This document shows, piece after piece, positions 35,856 to 44,400 of a stretch of DNA of 64,000 nt; the stretch's first letter is position 1; each line of letters begins with the position of its first letter. The DNA comes from PNNG01 sp964577055. Lineage in GTDB: Bacteria > Bacteroidota > Bacteroidia > UBA7662. The position numbers were made by a program, and so were the translations under genes. Below the pieces are notes generated by a model. That model was not told where the DNA came from, did no database searches, and worked only from the letters and a program-made list of their open reading frames with translations. Location: NCBI GenBank assembly GCA_964577055.1, contig CAZNWC010000013.1, forward strand, positions 1 through 64,000, in the 5' to 3' direction.

Positions 35856-36482
35856 ATGCCCTTTGTCCATACCCTTGCGTTTGAGCCAACCGGCGAGTTG
35901 GTTGTTTGGCAAATCCAAGAAACCCCTGCCTGGTTTATCGATCAACTGAGTTTGTCGAAGGAGCTGTGGCATGAATTCCACCAAATTACGGCACAATCGG
36001 TTCGCTTGCAATGGCTGGCCAGCCGATTTGCCCTGCAGCAAGTCGCCAAAGCGCGCGACTTGGACATCCACAAAGATCATTTCGGAAAACCACATTTGGT
36101 GAACGACAGTCGATTTATTTCCATCAGCCATTGCCAAGGCTATGCCGCAGCCATTGCTTGTGAAGCGCCTGTGGGGGTAGATGTAGAAGTGGTGAGCAAT
36201 CGGGTACAGCGTATCAAAGACCGTTTTTTATCGGCAACCGAGCAGGCTTTGCTGGGTCAAACCGATGCAGCGCTGATGTTGGCTTGGAGCGCCAAAGAAT
36301 CGGTTTACAAAATGCACGGCGAAAAAAAGCTCCTTTTCAAAGAGCAAATAGTCATTGAAAAAAACGATCCCGAGGAGGGCTTGCTGCATGTGCGGTTGTA
36401 CCTGCCATCTGTAGAACAATTGTTGCGGGTACGTTATCAATTTGTGCATGATTGTATTTTGAGTTGGGTGGTGTTGGATTGA
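35856..36482 (+). CDS. 4'-phosphopantetheinyl transferase superfamily protein
   Basis: The enzyme moves 4'-phosphopantetheine from CoA to a serine of carrier proteins. The 208-residue length and the motifs VGVDVEVV (metal-binding Asp and Glu) and WSAKESVYK place it in the Sfp/AcpT group of PPTases. The start at 35856 (MPFVHTLAFEP) is preferred to 35790, which lies in the divergent WD40 leader. A weak -7 box TATCTTTA is at 35836-35843. The target could be the fatty-acid ACP, but no carrier protein or synthase cluster is nearby. Confidence 0.85.
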   Translation: MPFVHTLAFEPTGELVVWQIQETPAWFIDQLSLSKELWHEFHQITAQSVRLQWLASRFALQQVAKARDLDIHKDHFGKPHLVNDSRFISISHCQGYAAAIACEAPVGVDVEVVSNRVQRIKDRFLSATEQALLGQTDAALMLAWSAKESVYKMHGEKKLLFKEQIVIEKNDPEEGLLHVRLYLPSVEQLLRVRYQFVHDCILSWVVLD

Positions 36483-36497
36483 GTGATACATTGGTCT

Positions 36498-37109
36498 ATG
36501 CGTATATTTTTATTTCCTTTTTGGGTAGTGACAAGCGTTCTGGTAACTCTTTCTTGCAACCCCTGTGGAACTACCGAGCCCAATGACATTGAGCTGCGGC
36601 TGGATGCTTTAAGCAGCCGTGTTTTTGCCAAGTCAACCAACAACCAGTATCACGGCTTTTACGGTCCAAACGATACCATCGACCTTGACAGCATTACGGA
36701 ATGGTATGTGCAGCTCACCGCAACCGGGCCACAAATTGCACAGGAATCAAAATCCCAATGGAGCTTTTTTCCAAAAGCCGTAGCCTGTGAGCCTGTACCT
36801 CCTCGTGTTTTTACGCGGCAAACGGGCAAGGGAATACTGGTTTTTACATCGGGCACATTGAACGCTTTGTATCCCGCTGGAACCACCATCACTGAGCTGT
36901 TTTATACCAGTCCTAGGCCGAACGAAGGCTGGAGGTTGGATACGGAAATTGCCGAACACGGCTTGGCGCGATTGGTGAATGGTGAATGGAGTCCACTGAG
37001 CTACTTTTTACGCACCACGCCTAACCCGGGCGCTATCAGCCAATTTACCTTTGAACTGTATATCGACAACGATACGTTGCGGTCGGTGACGCCTTTTATT
37101 CGCTTTTGA
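36498..37109 (+). CDS. Putative lipoprotein of unknown function
   Basis: A 203-residue protein with an N-terminal hydrophobic stretch and a lipobox-like VTLSC ending near residue 20. The rest is beta-rich without motifs I recognise (TEWYVQLTATG, LVFTSGTLNALYPAGTTITELFY, SQFTFELYIDNDTLRSVTPFIRF). It starts 15 bases after the PPTase gene, so the two may be co-transcribed. It overlaps convergent cutC by 14 bases. Confidence 0.65.
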   Translation: MRIFLFPFWVVTSVLVTLSCNPCGTTEPNDIELRLDALSSRVFAKSTNNQYHGFYGPNDTIDLDSITEWYVQLTATGPQIAQESKSQWSFFPKAVACEPVPPRVFTRQTGKGILVFTSGTLNALYPAGTTITELFYTSPRPNEGWRLDTEIAEHGLARLVNGEWSPLSYFLRTTPNPGAISQFTFELYIDNDTLRSVTPFIRF

Positions 37110-37779
37110 ACGAGGCTGAAATCTCCTTTAACCGGCCGATTTCGGTAGCGTCTATTTTTTGATGGACATTAATGGCTGCGCTGTGCAGGTCAAAATCGCT
37201 GGCACCATCGAGTAATTCTTCCAGGTTGGTGCTGCGAATACCGCCACCGGCCAAAATACGCAACCTGCCCGCAGCCTGTTGTGCATATTCCAACAGTTTG
37301 GCTTTGCCAGCCAGTGCTGTGGTAGTACTGCCCGATGTCAAAATGTTGCTGCAACCATACTCTACCAGTTTTTCAATCGCAGGCAATGGCTCATGCAGTT
37401 GGTCAAAAGCCCGGTGAAAGGTCCATGCACCACCATCGGCTGCGGTAGCCAAGGTTTCAAGTGCCCATTCGTCTAAGTGGCCTTTGCTGTCGAGCACACC
37501 CCACACCCAGCCATCGGCACCGGCAGCGGCAAAATCGCGCACCGAGCTAGCCATTTTCCGAACGGTAAACCTATCGTAGACAAACGCTCCGGCTTGTGGG
37601 CGAATCATCACCAAAACCGGCACGCTTAAGGGGCGCCGCAAACTTTCGAAGCTGACCAAATCAGGTGTGAGGCCACCCACGGCATAATCGCGGCAGTATT
37701 CCAATCGGTCGGCTCCGGCTTCGTTGGCAAGGCGGAGGTCGGAAGGCTGGAAGCAGGCTATTTCGAGAAGGCGTGGCAT
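37096..37779 (-). CDS. cutC: CutC family protein
   Basis: A 227-residue TIM-barrel protein with CutC family motifs: LEIACFQPSDLRLANEAGADRLE at the start, GGLTPD, VMIRPQAGAFVYD, FHRAFDQ and LTSGSTTTA (given in part). CutC was linked to copper homeostasis; a copper role is not proven for most members. Start 37779 (MPRLLEIACF) is preferred to 37824. Confidence 0.88.
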   Translation of the reverse strand: MPRLLEIACFQPSDLRLANEAGADRLEYCRDYAVGGLTPDLVSFESLRRPLSVPVLVMIRPQAGAFVYDRFTVRKMASSVRDFAAAGADGWVWGVLDSKGHLDEWALETLATAADGGAWTFHRAFDQLHEPLPAIEKLVEYGCSNILTSGSTTTALAGKAKLLEYAQQAAGRLRILAGGGIRSTNLEELLDGASDFDLHSAAINVHQKIDATEIGRLKEISASFKSE

Positions 37780-37954
37780 GGTAGGATGGGACAAATTTAC
37801 ATTGTATCGGCTCTCTGAAGGCACTCAACAGGAAAACCCGCAAAGGCTTGGTGGGTTTTGAAGCACAGCAAGGTTCGGCAGGATGATGTTCGTATCAGCT
37901 CGCTGCTGGCACTGCTGCTTCGACTTTCAAAAGCAGGCGCTGCGTTTTTCGTTA

Positions 37955-38506
37955 TCAGCCCTCTTGTCCGAATTTCTCACGGTACATATCGAGTGCATCT
38001 TCCAAGATTAGGATCGCCATATTGCGGTCGAGGAAATCTTCTACAATCACTGCTTTGTGTTCAAGCTTTTTGTAATCTTCAAAAAAGTTGCGCATCTCGC
38101 TGATGAAATGGCGGGGCAACTCCTTGATGTCATTGTAGTGATTGACACTTGGATCGCCGGCAGCCACGGCAATAAGTTTGTCGTCGGCTTCCCCTTGGTC
38201 TAACATCCGCATCACACCAATGACTTTGGCAGGCACAATACAAAGTGGCTGCACATCAATTTGGGAGAGAATGAGGATGTCGAGAGGATCGTGGTCATCG
38301 CAAAAGGTCTGGGGAATGAAGCCGTAATTCGCGGGATAATACACCGATGAATACAGCACGCGGTCGAGCCAGAGCATACCGCTGTCTTTGTCGAGTTCGT
38401 ATTTGGCGCGGCTTCCTTTTGGAATTTCGATGATGCCGTTGATGAGTCCTTTGGGGTTGTAGTCGGTGGCACCATGGTGCCAGGGGTTAAAGCGTCGATG
38501 TTTCAT
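37955..38506 (-). CDS. ppa: Inorganic pyrophosphatase, family I
   Basis: Ppa hydrolyses pyrophosphate to phosphate, pulling biosynthesis forward. The 183-residue protein begins MKHRRFNPWHHG and has EIPKGSRAKYELDK, YPANYGFIPQT and the metal-binding signature DDHDPLDILIL, with GEADDK later. Length and motifs are normal for Bacteroidota. Longer readings would run into the assembly gap. The 37780-37954 intergenic stretch holds no feature I recognise. Confidence 0.95.
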   Translation of the reverse strand: MKHRRFNPWHHGATDYNPKGLINGIIEIPKGSRAKYELDKDSGMLWLDRVLYSSVYYPANYGFIPQTFCDDHDPLDILILSQIDVQPLCIVPAKVIGVMRMLDQGEADDKLIAVAAGDPSVNHYNDIKELPRHFISEMRNFFEDYKKLEHKAVIVEDFLDRNMAILILEDALDMYREKFGQEG

Positions 38507-38572
38507 AATACAATGGCACAAAATTAAATCATCTATGGTGTGCCCACCGACATTTTCGACGAATGCGGCAAA

Positions 38573-38672
38573 NNNNNNNNNNNNNNNNNNNNNNNNNNNN
38601 NNNNNNNNNNNNNNNNNNNNNNNNNNNNNNNNNNNNNNNNNNNNNNNNNNNNNNNNNNNNNNNNNNNNNNNN
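38573..38672. other. Assembly gap, 100 N
   Basis: Exactly 100 N, the usual placeholder for a scaffold join of unknown true length. The 66 bases before it (38507-38572) after ppa hold no gene I can support; the gene after it is truncated. Confidence 0.99.
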
Positions 38673-38987
38673 GAACAACCTGGCGCGGCCGTATGGATTG
38701 AGCTCGATTTTTTGCTTTTCAGGCAACTCTGGAAGAGCCGCATTGTGGCGCGTACCGAAAGCGATACCTTTTTGAGTTTTACCGATGCCGGGGAACAGTT
38801 GCCTTTTTTCCTGCGCACGTGGGAACATGAGCACCGCCTCGAAGCCTTACCTATTGGGCGTACACGCATTACCGACCGGCTCACCTTTACCACCCCATGG
38901 TGGTTGCCCGATTGGTTGGCACGCCTCATCTTCAAAGGCCTCATGGCCTATCGCCAACCCATCTACAGGCGGGTATTTGGCAGATAA
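38673..38987 (+). CDS. SRPBCC family protein, 5' end lost in the gap
   Basis: The open frame starts at the first base after the gap and gives 104 C-terminal residues. The pattern EHRLEALPIGRTRITDRLTF, then TTPWWLP and a tail MAYRQPIYRRVFG fits the SRPBCC ligand-binding group found near CarH/LitR-type light-response genes, photolyases and TIGR01777 oxidoreductases. Its function here is unknown. It is upstream of the sigma factor and carotenoid genes on the same strand; a link is inferred from this alone. Confidence 0.65.
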   Translation, partial: EQPGAAVWIELDFLLFRQLWKSRIVARTESDTFLSFTDAGEQLPFFLRTWEHEHRLEALPIGRTRITDRLTFTTPWWLPDWLARLIFKGLMAYRQPIYRRVFGR

Positions 38988-38993
38988 ATTAGA

Positions 38994-39024
38994 TGTTTAA
39001 TAATTTTAACAAAAAAGTTAAACA
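38994..39024. promoter_or_regulatory. Palindrome a of three (TGTTTAAT-N15-GTTAAACA)
   Basis: TGTTTAAT 38994-39001 and GTTAAACA 39017-39024 with a 15-base spacer; AAAAAA precedes the right arm. It begins seven bases after the SRPBCC stop. Confidence 0.65.
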
Positions 39025-39117
39025 AAATACGGAGTGGAAAATAGGCGGTTTCAGTCCCGCCTTTTGCGCGTTTAGACCGCTAAAATGCATTTTCAGTTGA
39101 TATTCGGATAATTAGGT

Positions 39118-39147
39118 TGTTTAACGTTTAGAGAAAAAGATTAAACA
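39118..39147. promoter_or_regulatory. Palindrome b of three (TGTTTAAC-N14-ATTAAACA)
   Basis: TGTTTAAC 39118-39125 and ATTAAACA 39140-39147, spacer 14; AAAAAG precedes the right arm, as in copies a and c. Confidence 0.65.
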
Positions 39148-39181
39148 AAGGCTTGGAAGTTTGGAAGTCCATGCGTACGTT

Positions 39182-39212
39182 TGTTTAACATTCATCGCTA
39201 AAAGGTTAAACA
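39182..39212. promoter_or_regulatory. Palindrome c of three (TGTTTAAC-N15-GTTAAACA), abutting the sigma start
   Basis: TGTTTAAC 39182-39189 and GTTAAACA 39205-39212; the right arm touches the ATG at 39213. A bound regulator would block transcription or translation start, so an autoregulatory or repressor site is inferred. The binding protein is not in the window. Confidence 0.7.
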
Positions 39213-39740
39213 ATGAAGCCGACCACATTTACCCACAAAGTCAAAGAGCATGCAGTAGCGCTCAAAGCCTACGCCCTGTATCTCACCCAAGACCGTGAGG
39301 ATGCAAACGACCTGCTTCAGGAAACCTTTCTGAAGGCTTTCTCGAATTACACCAAGTTCACTGAGGATACCAACCTCAAAGGATGGTTGTATACCATCAT
39401 GAAGAATACCTTCATCAACAACTACCGCCGCAAGGTAAAGCGGAATACTTTCCTCGACTCAACCGACAATGAATATTACCTCAACAGCATGAACCATTCA
39501 GACGTGAATGCTGGCGAGAAAAAAATGGCCATGGACGATATGCAAGCTGCCATCGCCAAACTCCCATACGAATTGCGCGAAGCCTTTATGATGAACTTCC
39601 GCGGATACAAATACCAGGAAATTGCCGATCACTTTGGTATCCCCATTGGTACCGTAAAGACGCGCATCCACTTGGCCCGTCAGGTTTTGAAGAAAAAGCT
39701 CAAAGTTTACGGCGATATGTACGGCATGCACGCAGCATAA
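39213..39740 (+). CDS. ECF-type RNA polymerase sigma factor
   Basis: A 175-residue group 4 sigma factor. Region 2 (about residues 10-80) has DREDANDLLQETFLKAF and TNLKGWLYTIMKNTFINNYRR. Region 4 (about 110-170) has LPYELREAFMMNFRGYKYQEIADHFGIPIGTVKTRIHLAR, given here in part. It stands upstream of crtI, a place common for sigma genes in bacterial carotenoid clusters. No anti-sigma gene is adjacent. Its leader carries three palindromes and it ends at its own terminator, so it is a separate transcript from crtI. Confidence 0.92.
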   Translation: MKPTTFTHKVKEHAVALKAYALYLTQDREDANDLLQETFLKAFSNYTKFTEDTNLKGWLYTIMKNTFINNYRRKVKRNTFLDSTDNEYYLNSMNHSDVNAGEKKMAMDDMQAAIAKLPYELREAFMMNFRGYKYQEIADHFGIPIGTVKTRIHLARQVLKKKLKVYGDMYGMHAA

Positions 39741-39762
39741 ATTAAAAAAATCGTAATATTAT

Positions 39763-39795
39763 AGAGGAAAGCCAAACCAAGCTTTCCTCTTTTTG
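39763..39795 (+). terminator. Terminator between sigma gene and crtI
   Basis: AGAGGAAAGC (39763-39772), loop CAAACCAA, GCTTTCCTCT (39781-39790), then T's. crtI therefore needs its own promoter in the 22 bases up to ATG 39818. Confidence 0.9.
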
Positions 39796-39817
39796 TTGGT
39801 AGGGTATTGCTTTAGTT

Positions 39818-41299
39818 ATGTCTTCTAAGAAAGTTGTTGTGATTGGGTCGGGATTCGCCGGCTTGTCTGCTGCCACCACCCTGGCCGATAAAGGGTACCA
39901 AGTAACCCTGCTCGAAAAAAACAGTACGCCGGGTGGTCGCGCCCGCGTGTTTGATGCCGAGGGTTATAAATTCGACATGGGTCCTTCGTGGTATTGGATG
40001 CCGGATGTGTTCGAGGCTTATTTCGAGCGTTTTGGCAAAAAGGTGTCTGATTATTACGAGCTCATCCGATTGGAGCCAGGTTACACCATTGTGTTCGGCG
40101 AAAACGACCGCATGACGGTTCCCGGCAATATGGCTGGCATTGAGGCAATGTTCGAAAGTTACGAGCCCGGTTCGGCTGAACGCCTTCGGGCATTCATGAA
40201 GCAAGCCGCTTACAAATACGAAGTGGGCATCAACAACCTGGTATACAAGCCCAGCCGCAGCATATCGGAGTTCACTTCGCCCAAGTTGTTGTTCGACATG
40301 CTCCGCATGGATATTTTCCAGAGCATGAGCAAACACGTACGCAAGTACTTCAAGCATCCCAAGCTCATCAAACTCATGGAGTTTCCGGTGTTGTTTTTGG
40401 GTGCTACCCCGCAAAATACCCCGGCCTTGTACAGCCTGATGAATTATGCCGATTTATCGCTGGGTACTTGGTATCCGCAGGGCGGCATGTTCGAAATTGT
40501 GAATGCTTTTGTGAGCTTGGCCGAAGAAAAGGGCGTGCAAATCGTTTACAATGCCGAAGTAACCGCCATCGACGCCCAAGGCCGTTTGGCCAACAAGGTG
40601 CGTTCAACCGCCGGCGATTTTGAGGCGGATATCGTGGTAGCAGGGGCCGATTACCACCACATCGACCAAAAAGTGCTGAAGCCCGAACACCGCAATTATT
40701 CCGCTGATTACTGGAAAAAGCGCACGATGGCCCCATCGAGCTTGCTCTTTTATCTGGGGTTGAACAAAAAGTTAGAAGGACTTACGCACCACACCTTGTT
40801 TTTCGACGAAGAGTTCGATCAGCACGCCCACGAAATTTACACCGATCCGAAGTGGCCTACAAAGCCTTTATTTTATACCTCGCTCAGCTCCAAAACCGAT
40901 CCCTCGGTGGCACCCGAAGGAACCGACAACCTGGTGATTTTGGTGCCGTTGGCGCCCGATTTGGAAGATTCAGAAGAAATTCGTGAAAAATATTACCACC
41001 TAATCATGGACCGTTTTGAGCGCCTCATTGGGCAGTCGATTCGCGATGCAGTGGTCTACAAACGCTCTTATGCGCACAACGACTTCAAAACCGACTACCA
41101 TGCTTTCAGGGGAAATGCCTATGGTTTGGCCAATACTTTGTTACAAACTGCCATCCTCAAACCAGGATTAAAAAATAAAAAGCTGGATAATGTGTACTTT
41201 ACAGGTCAATTGACAGTTCCTGGTCCCGGCGTGCCTCCCACTATCATATCCGGTCAAGTGATTGCCGGTGAGATTTTCAAAGAGTTCCCAAACAATTAA
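39818..41299 (+). CDS. crtI: Phytoene desaturase
   Basis: CrtI introduces double bonds into phytoene to give lycopene. The 493-residue protein has the FAD-binding Rossmann start VVVIGSGFAGLSAATTLA followed by GGRARVFDAEGYKFDMGPSWYWMPDVF, the substrate-side middle, LYSLMNYADLSLGTWYPQGGM, and the late FYFTGQLTVPGPGVPPTIISG motif (given in part) of bacterial desaturases. Length is normal. crtB follows after 34 bases. Confidence 0.95.
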   Translation: MSSKKVVVIGSGFAGLSAATTLADKGYQVTLLEKNSTPGGRARVFDAEGYKFDMGPSWYWMPDVFEAYFERFGKKVSDYYELIRLEPGYTIVFGENDRMTVPGNMAGIEAMFESYEPGSAERLRAFMKQAAYKYEVGINNLVYKPSRSISEFTSPKLLFDMLRMDIFQSMSKHVRKYFKHPKLIKLMEFPVLFLGATPQNTPALYSLMNYADLSLGTWYPQGGMFEIVNAFVSLAEEKGVQIVYNAEVTAIDAQGRLANKVRSTAGDFEADIVVAGADYHHIDQKVLKPEHRNYSADYWKKRTMAPSSLLFYLGLNKKLEGLTHHTLFFDEEFDQHAHEIYTDPKWPTKPLFYTSLSSKTDPSVAPEGTDNLVILVPLAPDLEDSEEIREKYYHLIMDRFERLIGQSIRDAVVYKRSYAHNDFKTDYHAFRGNAYGLANTLLQTAILKPGLKNKKLDNVYFTGQLTVPGPGVPPTIISGQVIAGEIFKEFPNN

Positions 41300-41333
41300 C
41301 ATAGCTGTTTGTTCCATACCTAAATCCTTGTCG

Positions 41334-42173
41334 ATGTTATCGTTATACCGCAAAACCAATGTGGCCTGCAGTCGGCTCATTACCCGCAACTACAGCACTT
41401 CTTTCAGCATGGGCATCCTGGCTTTCGACAAGGAATACCGTGACCCCATTTACGCGATCTATGGCTTTGTTCGGTATGCCGATGAGATTGTGGACACTTT
41501 CCATGATTTCGACAAGCGCACACTGCTCGAAGAGTTCAAGCGCGACACCTATTTGGCCATGGAACGTGGCATCAGCCTGAATCCAGTTTTGGATGCTTTT
41601 CAAGACACGGTAAAAGCTTTCAACATAGAAACCGAACTCATTGATGCTTTTTTGAAGAGCATGGAAATGGATTTGCAGGACATTGAATACGCGCAAGACA
41701 GCTACAACGAATATATTTATGGATCGGCCGAAGTCGTGGGTTTGATGTGTTTGCGTGTTTTCTGCGATGGTGACGATGAAATGTATCGCCGTCTCAAGCA
41801 GCCTGCCCGTCATTTGGGGGCTGCCTTCCAAAAGGTGAATTTTTTGCGCGACATCAAAGACGATTACCTCACCCGTGGTCGTACCTATTTCCCGAACGTG
41901 AATTTGGGGTTGGCATTAGATGAGCAAGCCAAAGCTGAAATAGAAAAGGACATTGAAATGGACTTTGATTTGGCCTATCAGGGCATCATCCAACTGCCCA
42001 AAGGTTCACGCATTGGTGTGTTGACAGCCTATCGCTTTTACCGCAATTTGTTCAATAAAATCTGTCGGGTAAAGCCAAAAGAAATTCTCGAAACCCGTGT
42101 ACGTGTTTCCAATGCCGAAAAAGCAATGCTTTTGTTGGGCTCGGTCATGTCGAACAAGCTAAACCTGCTTTAA
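41334..42173 (+). CDS. crtB: Phytoene synthase
   Basis: CrtB condenses two geranylgeranyl diphosphates into phytoene. The 279-residue protein has YSTSFSMGILAF, the first aspartate-rich motif in YGFVRYADEIVD and the second in NFLRDIKDDYLTRGRTYFP. Start 41334 (MLSLYRKTN) is preferred over 41262, which would overlap crtI by 38 bases. Confidence 0.95.
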   Translation: MLSLYRKTNVACSRLITRNYSTSFSMGILAFDKEYRDPIYAIYGFVRYADEIVDTFHDFDKRTLLEEFKRDTYLAMERGISLNPVLDAFQDTVKAFNIETELIDAFLKSMEMDLQDIEYAQDSYNEYIYGSAEVVGLMCLRVFCDGDDEMYRRLKQPARHLGAAFQKVNFLRDIKDDYLTRGRTYFPNVNLGLALDEQAKAEIEKDIEMDFDLAYQGIIQLPKGSRIGVLTAYRFYRNLFNKICRVKPKEILETRVRVSNAEKAMLLLGSVMSNKLNLL

Positions 42174-42186
42174 TCATCCTTGTACT

Positions 42187-42219
42187 GCTTGTTTGGCGCT
42201 AAACAAGCCGCTACATTCG
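42187..42219. promoter_or_regulatory. Perfect inverted repeat and imperfect -7 box before the crtD-like gene
   Basis: GCTTGTTT (42187-42194), six bases, AAACAAGC (42201-42208): a perfect 8-bp inverted repeat with no T run, so an operator is more likely than a terminator. TACATTCG at 42212-42219 is one base off the -7 consensus. The arms (TTGTTT/AAACAA) resemble the outer part of the sigma-gene palindromes. Confidence 0.45.
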
Positions 42220-42234
42220 TAGCAGAAAGCAATT

Positions 42235-43773
42235 ATGTCTGAAGGCAAGCATCACCATAAAAAACGGCACCGCCAACATGCCACCAACAAGGTTGCGGCA
42301 ACTGGGCGGCAAAAAACAGTCGCAGTAATAGGAGGGGGCATCGCTGGGATGGCGGCAGCGGCGCGCATGTCGGCAGCGGGTTATCGTGTCACCCTGTTCG
42401 AGGGTGCTGCTGAGTTGGGTGGCAAACTTACCGATTACCGCTGGGGCGATTTTCGCTTCGATAAGGGGCCTTCATTGTTCACCATGCCCGAAGAGCTGAA
42501 CGCGCTTTTTGTAGCTTGCGGCAAACGCCTCGACGATTATTTGCAATACGACCGGTTGGAACTGGTAACCCGTTATTTTTATCCTGATGGCACCCGGGTA
42601 GATGCCTGGTCGGAACCCGAGCGTTTTGCAGCGGAGTTGGAACAGCAAGTGGGGGAGCGCAAGAGCAGGGTATTGCGGTATTTGGAGCGTGCCCAACTGA
42701 TGTACGAAACCACGGCGCCGGTATTTTTGCACCGTTCGCTGCACGATTGGCGGAATTTGCTCCGCTTCTCTACCTTTTTGCGTGTTTTACGCATTCCTTG
42801 GCTGGGTGTAACCACCACCATGCACCGTTTCAACAAGGCTTGGTTCAAGCACGAGCGCACCATGCAATTGTTCAACCGCTTTGCTACCTACAACGGCTCT
42901 GATCCCTACCGTGCGCCGGCCACGCTCAACCTCATTGCGCACATCGAGCTGAACAAAGGAGCCTTTTATCCACGAGGGGGCATGATTGCCATCCGCAACG
43001 CCATGGCCCGCTTGTGCGACGAAATGGGCGTTACCGTAAAACTGAACAGCAAGGTTGATCGCTTTTTTGTGCATGAACACAAAATCAAAGGAGTGGTGCT
43101 GGGTGAGCAAAAGGAGGTGTTCGACCAGGTGATCAGCGCCATCGACATCATGCAGGCCGAAAAGCAATTGATGCCCCGGCACTACCGCAACCAAAAGCGG
43201 CTCAAAACCGAACTAAGCACTTCGGCCATCATTTTTCACTGGGCCATGCAAGGGCAACACGCACCCCTTGATCTGCACAATATTTTCTTTACCTCACACT
43301 ACCACCGCGAGTTTGAGCAATTGCGCAAGGGCAATCTCACCGCCGATCCTACCATTTATGTGTATGTGAGCAGCAAATCGCACCCGGCCGACGCACCCGC
43401 AGGTCACGAAAACTGGTTTGTGATGGTAAATACACCTCCGCATGCTGATCAGGATTGGGATTTTTTGGTGGATGAGGTCCGAAACTATGCCCACAACACC
43501 CTTTCAGAAGCTTTGGGATGCGATACCCGCGCTATGCTCCTGCACGAAAAAGTAACCGACCCGCGCGACATTGAACGGGCCACCGGCTCTGTAGGTGGTG
43601 CCATTTATGGTCCGGCCTCAAACAACAAATGGGCGGCCTTTTTGCGCCAAGCCAACAAACACGCCAAAATCAAAGGATTGTACTTTGTGGGTGGCAGCGT
43701 ACACCCGGGCGGAGGTATACCCTTGTGTTTGTTATCTGCCAAAATCACCACCGAACTCATCACAGGCAAGTAA
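42235..43773 (+). CDS. crtD: CrtI-family carotenoid desaturase, probable hydroxycarotenoid 3,4-desaturase (CrtD-like)
   Basis: A second FAD-dependent desaturase, 512 residues. A basic, His-rich start (residues 1-25) precedes VAVIGGGIAGMAAAARMSAAGYRVTLFE and GGKLTDYRWGDFRFDKGPSLFTMPEEL. The end has GLYFVGGSVHPGGGIPLCLLSAK, the pattern of CrtD and related enzymes acting on modified carotenoids (motifs given in part). A 3,4-desaturase role fits with CruF downstream, which makes 1-hydroxy end groups. CrtD versus another CrtI paralogue is a judgement from context. Confidence 0.8.
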   Translation: MSEGKHHHKKRHRQHATNKVAATGRQKTVAVIGGGIAGMAAAARMSAAGYRVTLFEGAAELGGKLTDYRWGDFRFDKGPSLFTMPEELNALFVACGKRLDDYLQYDRLELVTRYFYPDGTRVDAWSEPERFAAELEQQVGERKSRVLRYLERAQLMYETTAPVFLHRSLHDWRNLLRFSTFLRVLRIPWLGVTTTMHRFNKAWFKHERTMQLFNRFATYNGSDPYRAPATLNLIAHIELNKGAFYPRGGMIAIRNAMARLCDEMGVTVKLNSKVDRFFVHEHKIKGVVLGEQKEVFDQVISAIDIMQAEKQLMPRHYRNQKRLKTELSTSAIIFHWAMQGQHAPLDLHNIFFTSHYHREFEQLRKGNLTADPTIYVYVSSKSHPADAPAGHENWFVMVNTPPHADQDWDFLVDEVRNYAHNTLSEALGCDTRAMLLHEKVTDPRDIERATGSVGGAIYGPASNNKWAAFLRQANKHAKIKGLYFVGGSVHPGGGIPLCLLSAKITTELITGK

Positions 43774-43776
43774 GCC

Positions 43777-44400
43777 ATGCAAGGCCCGCTGGTGACATAC
43801 CTGCTCGAGCCACTGCTGCGTTGGTGTTTGCTGCTTTTCGACCGTCTTTGTTTTCGTGCGCACCATTGGCACGGGCATTTGACAGCAGGCACGGGGCCGC
43901 TTGTGCTGGTGGCCAATCACTTTAGTTGGTGGGATGGCCTTTGGGTGATGTTGCACCTGCGCCAAAGCTCTTGGCAGTTATCGGTACCCATGTTGCAACA
44001 CCAGCTCGAAAAACGACCTTTTTTACGCTGGTGGGGTGCTTTGCCTTTGCGTAGGGGACGCCAATTGCCCCAACAAGTAGCAGCTTGCGTGCAAGCATGC
44101 ACCCAAGCCCATCAGGTTTTACTGCTTTTTCCGCAAGGCCAAATTGCCTCGGCACAAACCTCCGGTTTTGTGTTTGAAGGCGGATTGCTGGGCAAACTGC
44201 TTTCTAATGGGGCTACCTGCGTTTTTTTGTACCAGTGCGTGGAATATGGCCATCTGCCTCGTCCTGAAGTACATCATTTTGTAAAGTTTGCCTCTACCGT
44301 TACTACGGCCGAGGAGGCCCAAACGCAGTACCGCTTGTTTGTGGCCGAATGTCGCCAAGAACTGGCCCAGCGCATGGCCCAAAACATGGAGTACTTGTAA
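43777..44400 (+). CDS. PlsC-type acyltransferase, probably acting on a carotenoid glycoside
   Basis: A 207-residue membrane-associated acyltransferase. The HX4D catalytic motif is NHFSWWDG (about residues 47-54); the later FPQGQIAS region is the acyl-acceptor site equivalent. It starts three bases after the desaturase and abuts the glycosyltransferase, so it belongs to the pigment operon. In green sulfur bacteria CruD acylates carotenoid glucosides next to CruC and CruF; the same role is inferred here. A role in phospholipid synthesis is less likely by context. Confidence 0.75.
   Translation: MQGPLVTYLLEPLLRWCLLLFDRLCFRAHHWHGHLTAGTGPLVLVANHFSWWDGLWVMLHLRQSSWQLSVPMLQHQLEKRPFLRWWGALPLRRGRQLPQQVAACVQACTQAHQVLLLFPQGQIASAQTSGFVFEGGLLGKLLSNGATCVFLYQCVEYGHLPRPEVHHFVKFASTVTTAEEAQTQYRLFVAECRQELAQRMAQNMEYL

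Noticed and set aside
38573..38672. Open frames spanning the N run
   Set aside because: They are translations of unknown bases; only the part after 38672 (SRPBCC end) and ppa before it are real.
42187..42208. Terminator between crtB and the crtD-like gene
   Set aside because: The 8-bp hairpin has no T run, so an operator is more likely.
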